Source: Nitrogeniibacter sp050293885 (GTDB taxonomy: Bacteria; Pseudomonadota; Gammaproteobacteria; Burkholderiales; Rhodocyclaceae). Taken from it: a DNA stretch of 64,000 bases. Positions within the stretch are counted from its first letter, which is position 1, and the number at the start of each line of letters is the position of its first letter. Position numbers and translations under genes: made by a program. The notes beneath the pieces were generated by a model. It worked only from the letters and a program-made list of their open reading frames with translations, made no database searches and had not been told where the DNA came from. The stretch is taken from positions 21,630 to 85,629 of the forward strand of contig JBNKNO010000009.1 in NCBI GenBank assembly GCA_050293885.1, read 5' to 3'. Shown here piece after piece: positions 7,631 to 15,506 of this stretch.

Positions 7631-9133
7631 ATGATGTATCTCGACCACTACGGCCTGCGCGAAGCGCCTTTCCGCCTGACCCCGCTGACGGACTTCTTCT
7701 TCCCGGGCGCCAAGCGGGGGGCCACGGTCGAGGCCCTCGTCTACGCGGTGCTTCACGACGAAGGCATCGTCAAGGTGAGCGGCGAGGTCGGCGCCGGCAA
7801 AACCATGCTGTGCCGGGTGCTGATCGAACGCCTGCCGGACACCGCCGACACCGTTTACGTCGCCAACCCCACGCTCGAACCCGATGCGCTGCTGCGCACC
7901 ATCGCCAACGAGCTGGGGCTCTCGCTCCCGTCGACCGACGTGGTCACCACGTTGAGCGCGATTCAGGACGACCTGATCGCACGCCATGCTGCCGGCCGGC
8001 GCGTCGTGGTGCTCATCGACGAAGCCCACGCCATGCCGGCCGCCTCGCTCGAACAGATCCGTCTGCTCTCGAACCTCGAAACCGGCCGACACAAGCTGAT
8101 GCAACTGGTGCTGTTCGGCCAGCCCGAACTCGATACCCTGCTCGATACCCGGGCCATGCGTCCGCTCAAGGATCGCATTACCCATCATTTCCGCCTCGAC
8201 CCGCTCTCGCCCGACGAGGTGTCCGACTATCTCGATTTCCGCATGCGTGCCGCCGGCTACCGCGGCCCGGAAGTGTTCAGCCCGGCCGCCGCCCGTCGCC
8301 TGGCAACGATCGCGACCGGTCTGACCCGCCGGGTCAACGTGCTGGCCGACAAGGCCTTGCTCGCCGCGTTTACGCAGAACATGCACGCGGTCAATCCCAG
8401 CCATGTGAAGACGGCGGCACGCGACGCGGAATATCTGCCCCGACGCACACGCCGCCCCGGCTGGTTCATCGTCCCGCTGCTGCTCGTCGTCGTCGCCGTG
8501 CTCGCCTGGCAGACGCTCGAACGCAAAGTGCTCACCAAAGCGCCCGCCCCGTTGGCAAAAAAGGCGCCTGCGCCGGCTCAAGCCCACGCGGTGCTACCGC
8601 CTGCCGCCGCCGAGGCGCAGGCAACCGCGCCCGACAACAAGACCGTCGAATCGCAGGCCGCGGCTGCCACCGCGACACCCGCCAAGGCGCCACAGCAGCC
8701 GACGCCTGCCGACATCCCCCTCTCTGACGTGCCACGCACGACCACACCTGCCCGCGCCGCCGAGACATCAACCGCCGCCCCGCCTCCCGCCGCGACGGAC
8801 ACGGCCGAACCGGCCTTTCCGCTCACCTCGGCGGCCCTCGACGAACAGGTTCGCTGGATGGCCGCGGCCGCCGACGAAACCTGGTTCATCCAGTTGCACA
8901 CCAATCTGGACGCCACGCCCGAGCAACTCGAAGCGCAACTCCAGCGCGCCGCCGGCGCCCTGCCCGACCAGACGATCCGCGCCTATTCGGCGCAACTGCC
9001 CCAAGGGCACCGCACCGGTGTCATCGTCGGCACTTATGCATCGGAACAGGCCGCACTGGCCGCCTTGCGCGCACTGCCGATCGACTACCAGCGCCAGGGC
9101 GCCTACATTCGTCAGGCAAGGCGACTGCGCTGA
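7631..9133 (+). CDS. mshM: MshM-like AAA ATPase with membrane anchor and SPOR-like C-terminus
   Basis: This 500-residue protein of the ExeA/MshM family opens with the family motif YLDHYGLREAPFRLTP. Walker A GEVGAGKT is near residues 51-58 and Walker B VVLIDEAHAMP near 125. After the AAA domain a single membrane segment (WFIVPLLLVVVAVLAW, about 277-293) is followed by a long Ala/Pro-rich linker. The C-terminal domain of about 90 residues (WFIQLHTNLDATPEQL onward) has the pattern of a peptidoglycan-binding SPOR-type module. ExeA-like proteins help place secretins through the cell wall, which fits its position two genes before the secretin mshL. The start ATG at 7631 is followed by a second ATG. 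Confidence 0.85.
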   Translation: MMYLDHYGLREAPFRLTPLTDFFFPGAKRGATVEALVYAVLHDEGIVKVSGEVGAGKTMLCRVLIERLPDTADTVYVANPTLEPDALLRTIANELGLSLPSTDVVTTLSAIQDDLIARHAAGRRVVVLIDEAHAMPAASLEQIRLLSNLETGRHKLMQLVLFGQPELDTLLDTRAMRPLKDRITHHFRLDPLSPDEVSDYLDFRMRAAGYRGPEVFSPAAARRLATIATGLTRRVNVLADKALLAAFTQNMHAVNPSHVKTAARDAEYLPRRTRRPGWFIVPLLLVVVAVLAWQTLERKVLTKAPAPLAKKAPAPAQAHAVLPPAAAEAQATAPDNKTVESQAAAATATPAKAPQQPTPADIPLSDVPRTTTPARAAETSTAAPPPAATDTAEPAFPLTSAALDEQVRWMAAAADETWFIQLHTNLDATPEQLEAQLQRAAGALPDQTIRAYSAQLPQGHRTGVIVGTYASEQAALAALRALPIDYQRQGAYIRQARRLR

Positions 9134-9211
9134 GCGCGCACGCGTTGCGGCGCAGACACCCCGTCAGGCACGCTGCGAAATCCGCAGGCATGCGTCATCT
9201 GCATGAAATGA

Positions 9212-9239
9212 TTGAAGTTCAGACGCAAACGTTTAAGAT
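9212..9239 (+). promoter_or_regulatory. Candidate sigma-70 promoter before mshL
   Basis: TTGAAG (9212-9217) and TAAGAT (9234-9239) are spaced by 16 bases in the 133-base gap between mshM and mshL. They match the sigma-70 consensus at 4 of 6 positions each. The element would start transcription about 20 bases before the mshL ATG. It is a moderate match only. Confidence 0.35.
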
Positions 9240-9266
9240 TGACGCGTTTATGACCCTGACAATCGC

Positions 9267-10943
9267 ATGAATCCACGCTTTGCGCTCTTGCTGCTTGTGC
9301 CTCTCGTGATACCGGCTTGCGCGATGCTGCCCAAGCCGGAAGAACCCTCCGGGCACCTCAAGTCGGCAGACCTTCCGGTCACCCGCGCCGCGGCCAGCGT
9401 GCCGATTCCTGCGACGGTGTCACGCAGTTTTGCCCTGCCGCCGCCCAAACCGGTCGCCAAGGCCGAAACCTATTCGGTTGTCGTCAATAACGTCGATGTG
9501 CGCGAATTGCTGTTTGCGCTGGCGCGCGACGCACGTGTCAATGTGGACGTCCACCCGGGCCTGAGCGGACGTGTCACGCTCAACGCCATCGACCAGACGC
9601 TGCCGCAGTTGCTCAATCGCATCAGTCAGCAAGTCGACATGCGCTACGAGCACAACGGCCCGAATCTGGTGGTGATGCCGGATACGCCGTATCTGCACAC
9701 CTACAAGATCGACTACGTGAACGTCAGCCGCAAGACCTCGGGCACGGTATCGACCAATACCCAGATCGCCACCAACACGGGCGGCGCCGGCAGCGCGACG
9801 CAAGGCGCGAACACCAGCGGCAACGTCTCGAGCACGCGAATCGAAAACGCGTCGAACAACGAATTCTGGGCGTCGATTGAAGCGAACATCAAGGATCTAC
9901 TCAAGGAAACCGACAAGATCCTGCCCGCCACCAATGCCGAAGGCGGCGACACGCGCTTCCGCGAAGCGGCTTCGGTGATCGTCAATCGCGAAAGCGGCAT
10001 CCTCAATGTGCGCGCCACCTCGCGCCAGCATGCCAAGGTGCGGGACTTCATCAACAAGGTGGTCGCCTCCGCCCGCCGCCAGGTGATGATCGAGGCCACC
10101 ATCGTCGAGGTTTCCCTGAACGACAGCTATCAGCAGGGCATCGATTGGGCACGACTGGGTGGCAGCAAGAGCTGGGGCGTCTCCTCCCCCAGCCTCGGCA
10201 CCAACGTGGGCAATTCGCTCACCCCGTTCACCATCAGCTATCTGAGCAAGAATCTCGACATCAACATCGATCTGCTCGAGGCCTTCGGCACCGTCAAGGT
10301 GCTCTCCAGCCCGCGTCTGGCGGTGCTCAACAACCAGACGGCGATGCTCAAGGTGGTCGACGAGTTCGTCTACTTCAACGTCAAGGCCGAGACGGTCTCG
10401 ACCGCCAATGTCGACAGTCGCACCACCTTCACCACCACCCCGCAGTCGGTGTCGGTCGGCATGGTGATGTCGATCACGCCGCAGGTGGCAGAGACCGGCG
10501 AGATCACGCTGAACGTGCGCCCGACCATCTCCAGCATCTCCGACCTGAAGGAAGATCCGAACCCCAATCTGGCGGCCGCCAACATCAAGAACCTGGTGCC
10601 GCAGATCCGTACCCGCGAGATCGAATCGGTGCTGCGCCTGCGCAGTGGCCAGATCGCGGTACTGGGCGGGCTGATGGAAGACCGCATCGACTACAAGACC
10701 GGGCGCATCCCGCTGGTCGGCGCCATCCCGCTGCTTGGCGAAGCCTTCACCAAGCGCGACGATGCCATCCAGAAAACCGAGCTGGTCATCTTCCTGCGCC
10801 CGATCATGGTCGAGGACGGCTTCATGAGCCCGGCGCTGGCCGACCGCCTGCCCGACGACACCTTCTTCTCCCGCGACCCGGTGCCCGGCAGCCGCAACTT
10901 CCCCAGCCGCTCCGGCCTGACCGGATCGCCCGTGTCGCGATGA
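9267..10943 (+). CDS. mshL: MshL, outer-membrane secretin of the MSHA-type pilus
   Basis: This 558-residue secretin precursor has a lipoprotein signal with lipobox IPACA (Cys18). An N-terminal secretin/TonB-like short domain (VVVNNVDVRELLFALARDA, about 70-88) comes next, then a Ser/Thr/Asn/Gly-rich loop near residues 155-190, and the secretin domain (about 275-530). The secretin domain contains VEVSLNDSYQQGIDW, GTVKVLSSPRLAVLNNQTA and the terminal IPLLGEAFTKR segment. It forms the multimeric outer-membrane channel through which the pilus emerges. The stop codon overlaps the mshN start by 4 bases. Confidence 0.93.
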   Translation: MNPRFALLLLVPLVIPACAMLPKPEEPSGHLKSADLPVTRAAASVPIPATVSRSFALPPPKPVAKAETYSVVVNNVDVRELLFALARDARVNVDVHPGLSGRVTLNAIDQTLPQLLNRISQQVDMRYEHNGPNLVVMPDTPYLHTYKIDYVNVSRKTSGTVSTNTQIATNTGGAGSATQGANTSGNVSSTRIENASNNEFWASIEANIKDLLKETDKILPATNAEGGDTRFREAASVIVNRESGILNVRATSRQHAKVRDFINKVVASARRQVMIEATIVEVSLNDSYQQGIDWARLGGSKSWGVSSPSLGTNVGNSLTPFTISYLSKNLDINIDLLEAFGTVKVLSSPRLAVLNNQTAMLKVVDEFVYFNVKAETVSTANVDSRTTFTTTPQSVSVGMVMSITPQVAETGEITLNVRPTISSISDLKEDPNPNLAAANIKNLVPQIRTREIESVLRLRSGQIAVLGGLMEDRIDYKTGRIPLVGAIPLLGEAFTKRDDAIQKTELVIFLRPIMVEDGFMSPALADRLPDDTFFSRDPVPGSRNFPSRSGLTGSPVSR

Positions 10944-12067
10944 GCCTGCTGATCGACGCACTGCGCAAGGCAGAGCAGGATCGGGAACAAGGCAACGCTC
11001 CCACGGGCGATCTGGCGAGTCTTTCGCTCGAACCGATGACGCGCGCGGAAAGCGGCGCCTCACAGGAAGACGCCGATACCGACGCCGCCCGTCGGCAAGC
11101 GGCGGCCAATCTTTTCGACGTCAAAGACGCCAGCGTCTCGCATGGCCGCCTGACCTGGTTTGCGCTCGCCGGCGTTGCAGCCGGTGTCGTACTGGCCGCC
11201 TATGTCTGGTGGCAGATGCAGCCCAGCGGACTGGCGCTCGCGCCGCAGCCGGCCCAACCGGCGCCAAACCCGCTGCCACGGCAAGCACCCGACACGCAAA
11301 TCGCCCAAGCCGCACTCGATCCGCAGCCACCGCCCGAAGCGGAACAGGTGTCACCATTGCCCCCCGAGCGCCCCGCTCCGGCGCAGGCCCAACGTGGCAG
11401 CCTCGGGCATCAACCGGTAGCCGCCGGGCGCCCCGCCCCGCCGCCGCGAGCCAAGACGCCACATCTGACACGCACGACGGCGCGCGCGGCCCAGGTTCCG
11501 GCCGATCTCGCACGCGCCTATGCCGCCTATTCCGCCGGCCACCTCGCCGAAGCCAGCGCGGCCTACCGCGCACATCTGGCGCAAGATCGAAACAGCTCCG
11601 ACGCCCTCAATGGCATGGGCGCCATCGCCCTGCAGTCAGGTCGCCCCGCCGCCGCCGCGCAATGGTTTCGCCGCGCCCTGAGCGCCAACCCGGACGACCC
11701 GATCGCCCAAGCCGGCCTCGCCAGCGCACACCCTGCCGACCAGCCGATCGAAGACGAAATCCGTTTACGTGCGCTCGCCGACCGCTCCCCGGATTCCCCG
11801 GCCGCGGCGTTCGCGCTCGGCAACGTGCTGGCGCGCCAGCAACGCTGGGCCGAAGCCCAGGAGGCCTATTTCGCAGCCCACACCGGCGACCCGGGCAACC
11901 CGGACTATCTGTTCAATCTGGCCGTCAGCCTCGATCGACTGGCGCAGCCGGCGCTGGCGCGTGACTACTACCAGCGCGCGCTCGACGCCGCCCACAAACA
12001 ACCCGCCGTGTTCGACCCGGCCCCCGCGCGCGCGCGGCTTCAGGCACTCATCGAGGCGACCCGATGA
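10940..12067 (+). CDS. mshN: MshN-like tetratricopeptide membrane protein
   Basis: This 375-residue protein begins with MSLLIDALRKAEQ, the cytoplasmic N-terminus typical of MshN/GspB-type proteins. It has one transmembrane segment (about 70-92, LTWFALAGVAAGVVLAAYVW) and a Pro/Ala-rich periplasmic linker. Tetratricopeptide repeats run from about residue 185 (for example LARAYAAYSAGHLAEASAAY and AIALQSGRPAAAAQWFRRAL). MshN is required for pilus assembly; its precise role is unclear. It overlaps mshL and mshE by 4 bases each. A longer in-frame ORF extends upstream inside mshL, but the ATG at 10940 is the start supported by the overlap and the family N-terminus. Confidence 0.86.
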   Translation: MSLLIDALRKAEQDREQGNAPTGDLASLSLEPMTRAESGASQEDADTDAARRQAAANLFDVKDASVSHGRLTWFALAGVAAGVVLAAYVWWQMQPSGLALAPQPAQPAPNPLPRQAPDTQIAQAALDPQPPPEAEQVSPLPPERPAPAQAQRGSLGHQPVAAGRPAPPPRAKTPHLTRTTARAAQVPADLARAYAAYSAGHLAEASAAYRAHLAQDRNSSDALNGMGAIALQSGRPAAAAQWFRRALSANPDDPIAQAGLASAHPADQPIEDEIRLRALADRSPDSPAAAFALGNVLARQQRWAEAQEAYFAAHTGDPGNPDYLFNLAVSLDRLAQPALARDYYQRALDAAHKQPAVFDPAPARARLQALIEATR

Positions 12068-13773
12068 ACGCTCCCTCGCAAGGCCGCGCGCCCCTCGGTC
12101 AGACCCTCATCGCCACCGGCATCATCACCGAGGACCAGCTGCGCATCGCGCTGCTGGAGCAAAGTCGTGTCGACCTGCCGCTCGGGCGCCTGCTGACCAA
12201 TCTCGGCTTTGTCTCCGAGGCGGCGCTGCGCGACGCGCTGTCGGCCAGCCTGGGCAAGCAAAGTGTCGATCTGGCCAACGCCATCGCCGACCCGGAGGCA
12301 CTCGCCCTGGTGCCGCTGGAGCTGGCCAAGCGCCACCGGCTGCTGCCGCTGAGTTTCGACGCCGCGCTCAACCGCCTGACCATCGCCATTGCCGACATCA
12401 ACGACGTGGTGGCGCTCGACAAGCTGCGCGGGCTGCTCGCCGAAGACATCGCCATCGACACCCTGCTGGCCGGCGACTCGGAAATTGCCCGCGCCATCGA
12501 CCAGTACTACGGCTACAAGCTGTCGATCGACGGCATCCTGCACGAGATCGAAACCGGCGAGGTCGACTTCCGCTCACTGGCCAGCACCACCGACGAATAC
12601 AGCCAGCCGGTGGTCCGCCTCATCGACGCGCTGCTGTCGAACGCCGTCAAGCGCGACGCCTCGGACGTGCACTTCGAACCGGAATCGGCCTTCCTGCGCA
12701 TCCGCTATCGCATCGACGGCATGCTGCGCCAGGTGCGCGCCCTGCACAAAAGCTACTGGCCGGCCATGGCGGTGCGCATCAAGGTGATGGCGGGGCTCAA
12801 CATCGCCGAATCGCGCGCCCCGCAGGACGGACGCATTTCGCTCAACATCAGCGGCCGGCAAGTGGATTTTCGCGTCTCGGCGCAGCCGACCATCCACGGC
12901 GAAAACATCGTGTTGCGCGTGCTCGACCGCCACAAGGGCATCGTTCCGCTCGACCAACTCGGCCTGTCGGACGTGCAACTCGATCTGCTCAAGCTCATGA
13001 TCGCCCGGCCCGAGGGCCTGATTCTGGTCACCGGCCCGACCGGCAGCGGCAAGACCACCACGCTGTATTCCATCCTCAACCACATCAACGCCGAGGGGCT
13101 GAACATCATGACCCTCGAAGATCCAGTGGAATACCCGATGGCGATGATCCGGCAGACCGCGGTGTCCGAGTCGGCCAAGCTCGATTTCGCCAACGGCGTG
13201 CGCGCCATGCTGCGGCAGGACCCGGACATCATCCTGGTCGGCGAAGTACGCGACGCGGACACCGCCAGCATGGCGTTTCGCGCATCGATGACCGGCCATC
13301 AGGTGTATTCGACGCTGCACACCAACACCGCCATCGGCGCCATCCCGCGCTTGCTGGACCTGGGCATCACACCGGAGATCATGACCGGCAACATGATCGG
13401 CATCGTCGGCCAGCGGCTGGTGCGCAAGCTGTGCACGCACTGTAAAGAGGCCTACACGCCGGAACCGTGGGAAGTGCGCCTGCTCGGCCTGTCGCCCGAA
13501 CGCGGCGCGCCCGAGCTCTACCGAGCGGTCGGCTGTGCGCACTGCGAATTCCAGGGCTATCGCGGACGCACCGCGATCATGGAGTTGATGCGCATGGATT
13601 CGGACATGGACGAACTGGTCGCCCGCCGCGCCAGCCAACGCGACATCCGCAATGCCGCTCGCGCCAAGGGCTTCCGCTCACTGGCCGAAGACGGCGTGCG
13701 TCGCGTCCTCGACGGCATGACGTCGCTGGACGAACTCACCCGCGTGGTCGACCTGACCGAGCGGATGGCCTGA
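12064..13773 (+). CDS. mshE: MshE, pilus assembly ATPase (GspE/PilB family)
   Basis: This 569-residue hexameric motor ATPase has an N-terminal GspE_N domain (about 1-150, from GQTLIATGIITEDQLRIALL), the domain that in MshE homologues binds cyclic di-GMP. Walker A GPTGSGKTT is at about 323-331, Walker B/His boxes are in DPDIILVGEVRD and STLHTNTA, and a zinc-binding tetracysteine is formed by CTHC (about 457-460) and CAHC (about 491-494). It powers pilus extension from the cytoplasmic face. The TGA stop lies inside the duplicated target site of the transposon-like insertion that follows, so the coding sequence is intact but separated from mshG. Confidence 0.93.
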   Translation: MNAPSQGRAPLGQTLIATGIITEDQLRIALLEQSRVDLPLGRLLTNLGFVSEAALRDALSASLGKQSVDLANAIADPEALALVPLELAKRHRLLPLSFDAALNRLTIAIADINDVVALDKLRGLLAEDIAIDTLLAGDSEIARAIDQYYGYKLSIDGILHEIETGEVDFRSLASTTDEYSQPVVRLIDALLSNAVKRDASDVHFEPESAFLRIRYRIDGMLRQVRALHKSYWPAMAVRIKVMAGLNIAESRAPQDGRISLNISGRQVDFRVSAQPTIHGENIVLRVLDRHKGIVPLDQLGLSDVQLDLLKLMIARPEGLILVTGPTGSGKTTTLYSILNHINAEGLNIMTLEDPVEYPMAMIRQTAVSESAKLDFANGVRAMLRQDPDIILVGEVRDADTASMAFRASMTGHQVYSTLHTNTAIGAIPRLLDLGITPEIMTGNMIGIVGQRLVRKLCTHCKEAYTPEPWEVRLLGLSPERGAPELYRAVGCAHCEFQGYRGRTAIMELMRMDSDMDELVARRASQRDIRNAARAKGFRSLAEDGVRRVLDGMTSLDELTRVVDLTERMA

Positions 13774-14291
13774 GAACGTGTGAAGGAATCGTCGCGAGCG
13801 GGTCGAGTGCGAGGCCCAATCTGGCAAACGAGCGATGCGAACAACGAGACATATCAAACAGTAAGGTGCTGAACGAATGAGAGCGCTTGAACGTGAATGA
13901 CATACTTGTAGGCAGAGCGTTTCTCGTTGTCTCGTCTGTCATTGCGTTGGTCGCAGGGGCAGTAGTTGATGTTCAGTTCCCGGGGCGTCACCCCTTGGTT
14001 GTCTATTTGCTAAATATCGCCGGGCTTGTCTTTCTCGCTTTTGCGTTCTTTGCACCAAAGCGCTGGTGCATATGGTTGTCAAAGGCCATTCATGAGCTCG
14101 GCGCTATTCTTTCCCTTGCTAGCTGGAGGTAGGACTTTGTTGCCAACGCTTTACGATCACATCAAGTCGCCCTTCGGACTGGGACGCTGCGCTTCGCGCC
14201 GCGCCCCATATTGTTTGTCGATAGGCGAGGAGTAAGCGAGTGAGTAACGCAGCAATCGATCCGCGCAGCAGATGGATTCACACGTTCTGAG
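13770..14291. mobile_element. 512-bp transposon-like insertion with inverted repeats and 5-bp target duplication
   Basis: The bases AACGTGTGAA (13775-13784) and TTCACACGTT (14277-14286) form perfect 10-bp terminal inverted repeats. They are flanked on both sides by the direct repeat CTGAG (13770-13774 and 14287-14291). Removing 512 bp would leave one CTGAG, and the mshE stop would sit a few bases before the mshG start, matching the tight spacing of the rest of the operon. Subterminal sequence beyond the repeats is also loosely similar between the two ends. The interior is visibly less GC-rich than its neighbours and carries a short hydrophobic ORF (13887-14132) but no transposase. It is read as a non-autonomous, MITE-like or cargo-bearing element; the family is not identified. 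Confidence 0.8.
13887..14132 (+). CDS. Small hydrophobic protein inside the insertion element, unknown function
   Basis: This ORF of up to 81 residues starts at TTG 13887, or more conventionally at GTG 13893. It has two probable membrane spans (FLVVSSVIALVAGAVVDV, about 12-29, and LVVYLLNIAGLVFLAFAFFA, about 37-56) and a third short hydrophobic stretch near the end. I do not recognise the family. Base composition is lower in G+C than the flanking msh genes, as expected if it came with the element. No convincing ribosome-binding site is visible, so expression is uncertain. It could be a real cargo gene or a chance open frame in a mobile repeat. Confidence 0.4.
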   Translation: MNVNDILVGRAFLVVSSVIALVAGAVVDVQFPGRHPLVVYLLNIAGLVFLAFAFFAPKRWCIWLSKAIHELGAILSLASWR

Positions 14292-14303
14292 CAGGGCGCG
14301 CCA

Positions 14304-15506
14304 GTGGTGATGTTCGCCTACAAAGCCGTGACACCCGACGGGCGCCATGTGCGCGGCGAGATGGACGCGGTCAACATGGTCGATCTCGAAATGCGCCTCA
14401 AGCGCATGGAGATGGATTTCGTCAATGGCCACCCGGTCAAGGGTAGCGGCCATCTGGGCAACCAGCGTATCCCCCGACGCGAGTTGATCAACTTCTGCTT
14501 TCATCTGGAACAACTCACCCGCGCCGGCGTGCCCATTCTCGACGGGCTCACCGATCTACGCGATTCGACCGAGCACGCCCGCTTTCGCGAGGTGGTGGCC
14601 GGGTTGGTCGAAAACATCGAAGGCGGCCGCAATCTGTCCGAGGCGGCCGAGGACTATCCGGCCGTGTTCGACACCGTGTTCTGCAATCTGCTGCGTGCCG
14701 GCGAGACCTCGGGCAACCTGCCCCATGTGCTGCACGAGATCATCGAAAATCTCAAGCGCGACGACGAACTGGCGGCTTTCGCACGCAAGATCGCCATCTA
14801 CCCGACCATCGTCACCTTCTTCATCCTGACCGCGCTGAGCGTCGCCCTGATCTTTCTCGTGCCCCAGCTCAAGAGCCTGTTCCGCATGGCCGGGCAGGAG
14901 CTGCCGCTGGCGACACAACTGCTGATCGGCGCCTCGGACTTCCTCGTCAGCTACTGGTGGCTGCTGCTTGCGATCCTCGTCGTCGCCGGCATCGCCATCC
15001 AGACAGCGATCCGCACGACGCCTTCGGCGCGCCGCAGCTGGGACAGCCTCATGCTCAACCTGCCGCTCATCGGAGACGTGCGCCGTAAAGTCATCCTGGC
15101 GCGCTTCTCGGGCCTGTTCGCGATGATGTACGGCGCCGGCATTCCCATCGTCAATGCGCTGCAAAGTGCCGAGCGGGTCTCGGGCAATATCCTCGTCGCC
15201 GAAGGCTTGCAGCAGGTGCGCGAGCGCATCGGCGAAGGCAACAACGTCTCCGGCGCGTTCGCCTCGGTACCGCTGTTTCCGCCCTTGGTGGTGCGCATGC
15301 TGCGCGTGGGCGAGAACACCGGCGCACTTGATGCGGCACTGGCGAATGTGGCCTACTTTTACGATCGCGATGTGCGTGAAGCGGTCGACCGCATGCAAGC
15401 CATGATCGAACCCCTGCTGATGGTGATGCTGGGTGCCCTGTTGCTCGGTATCGCGCTGGCCGTGCTCGGCCCGGTTTACGACATCATCACCAAGCTCCCC
15501 CTCTGA
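14304..15506 (+). CDS. mshG: MshG, inner-membrane platform protein (GspF/PilC family)
   Basis: This protein of about 400 residues contains two GspF repeats: the first opens at FCFHLEQLTRAGVPILDGL (about residues 64-82) and the second at LARFSGLFAMMYGAGIPIV. It has three transmembrane segments including ALSVALIFLVPQLKSLF and the C-terminal MVMLGALLLGIALAVLGPVY. It anchors the assembly ATPase MshE at the inner membrane. Possible starts are GTG 14304, GTG 14307 and ATG 14310. It begins 17 bases after the insertion element and ends with a TGATG overlap into the next gene. Confidence 0.92.
   Translation: MVMFAYKAVTPDGRHVRGEMDAVNMVDLEMRLKRMEMDFVNGHPVKGSGHLGNQRIPRRELINFCFHLEQLTRAGVPILDGLTDLRDSTEHARFREVVAGLVENIEGGRNLSEAAEDYPAVFDTVFCNLLRAGETSGNLPHVLHEIIENLKRDDELAAFARKIAIYPTIVTFFILTALSVALIFLVPQLKSLFRMAGQELPLATQLLIGASDFLVSYWWLLLAILVVAGIAIQTAIRTTPSARRSWDSLMLNLPLIGDVRRKVILARFSGLFAMMYGAGIPIVNALQSAERVSGNILVAEGLQQVRERIGEGNNVSGAFASVPLFPPLVVRMLRVGENTGALDAALANVAYFYDRDVREAVDRMQAMIEPLLMVMLGALLLGIALAVLGPVYDIITKLPL

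Noticed and set aside
10145..12067. A 640-codon reading of mshN
   Set aside because: The first 265 codons are in another frame of the secretin gene mshL; ATG 10940 gives the family N-terminus and a 4-base overlap.
13775..14286. The insertion in the msh operon as an integron cassette or group II intron
   Set aside because: No attC-like core sites and no reverse transcriptase or domain V-like structure; perfect terminal inverted repeats with flanking duplications indicate a transposon-type insertion.
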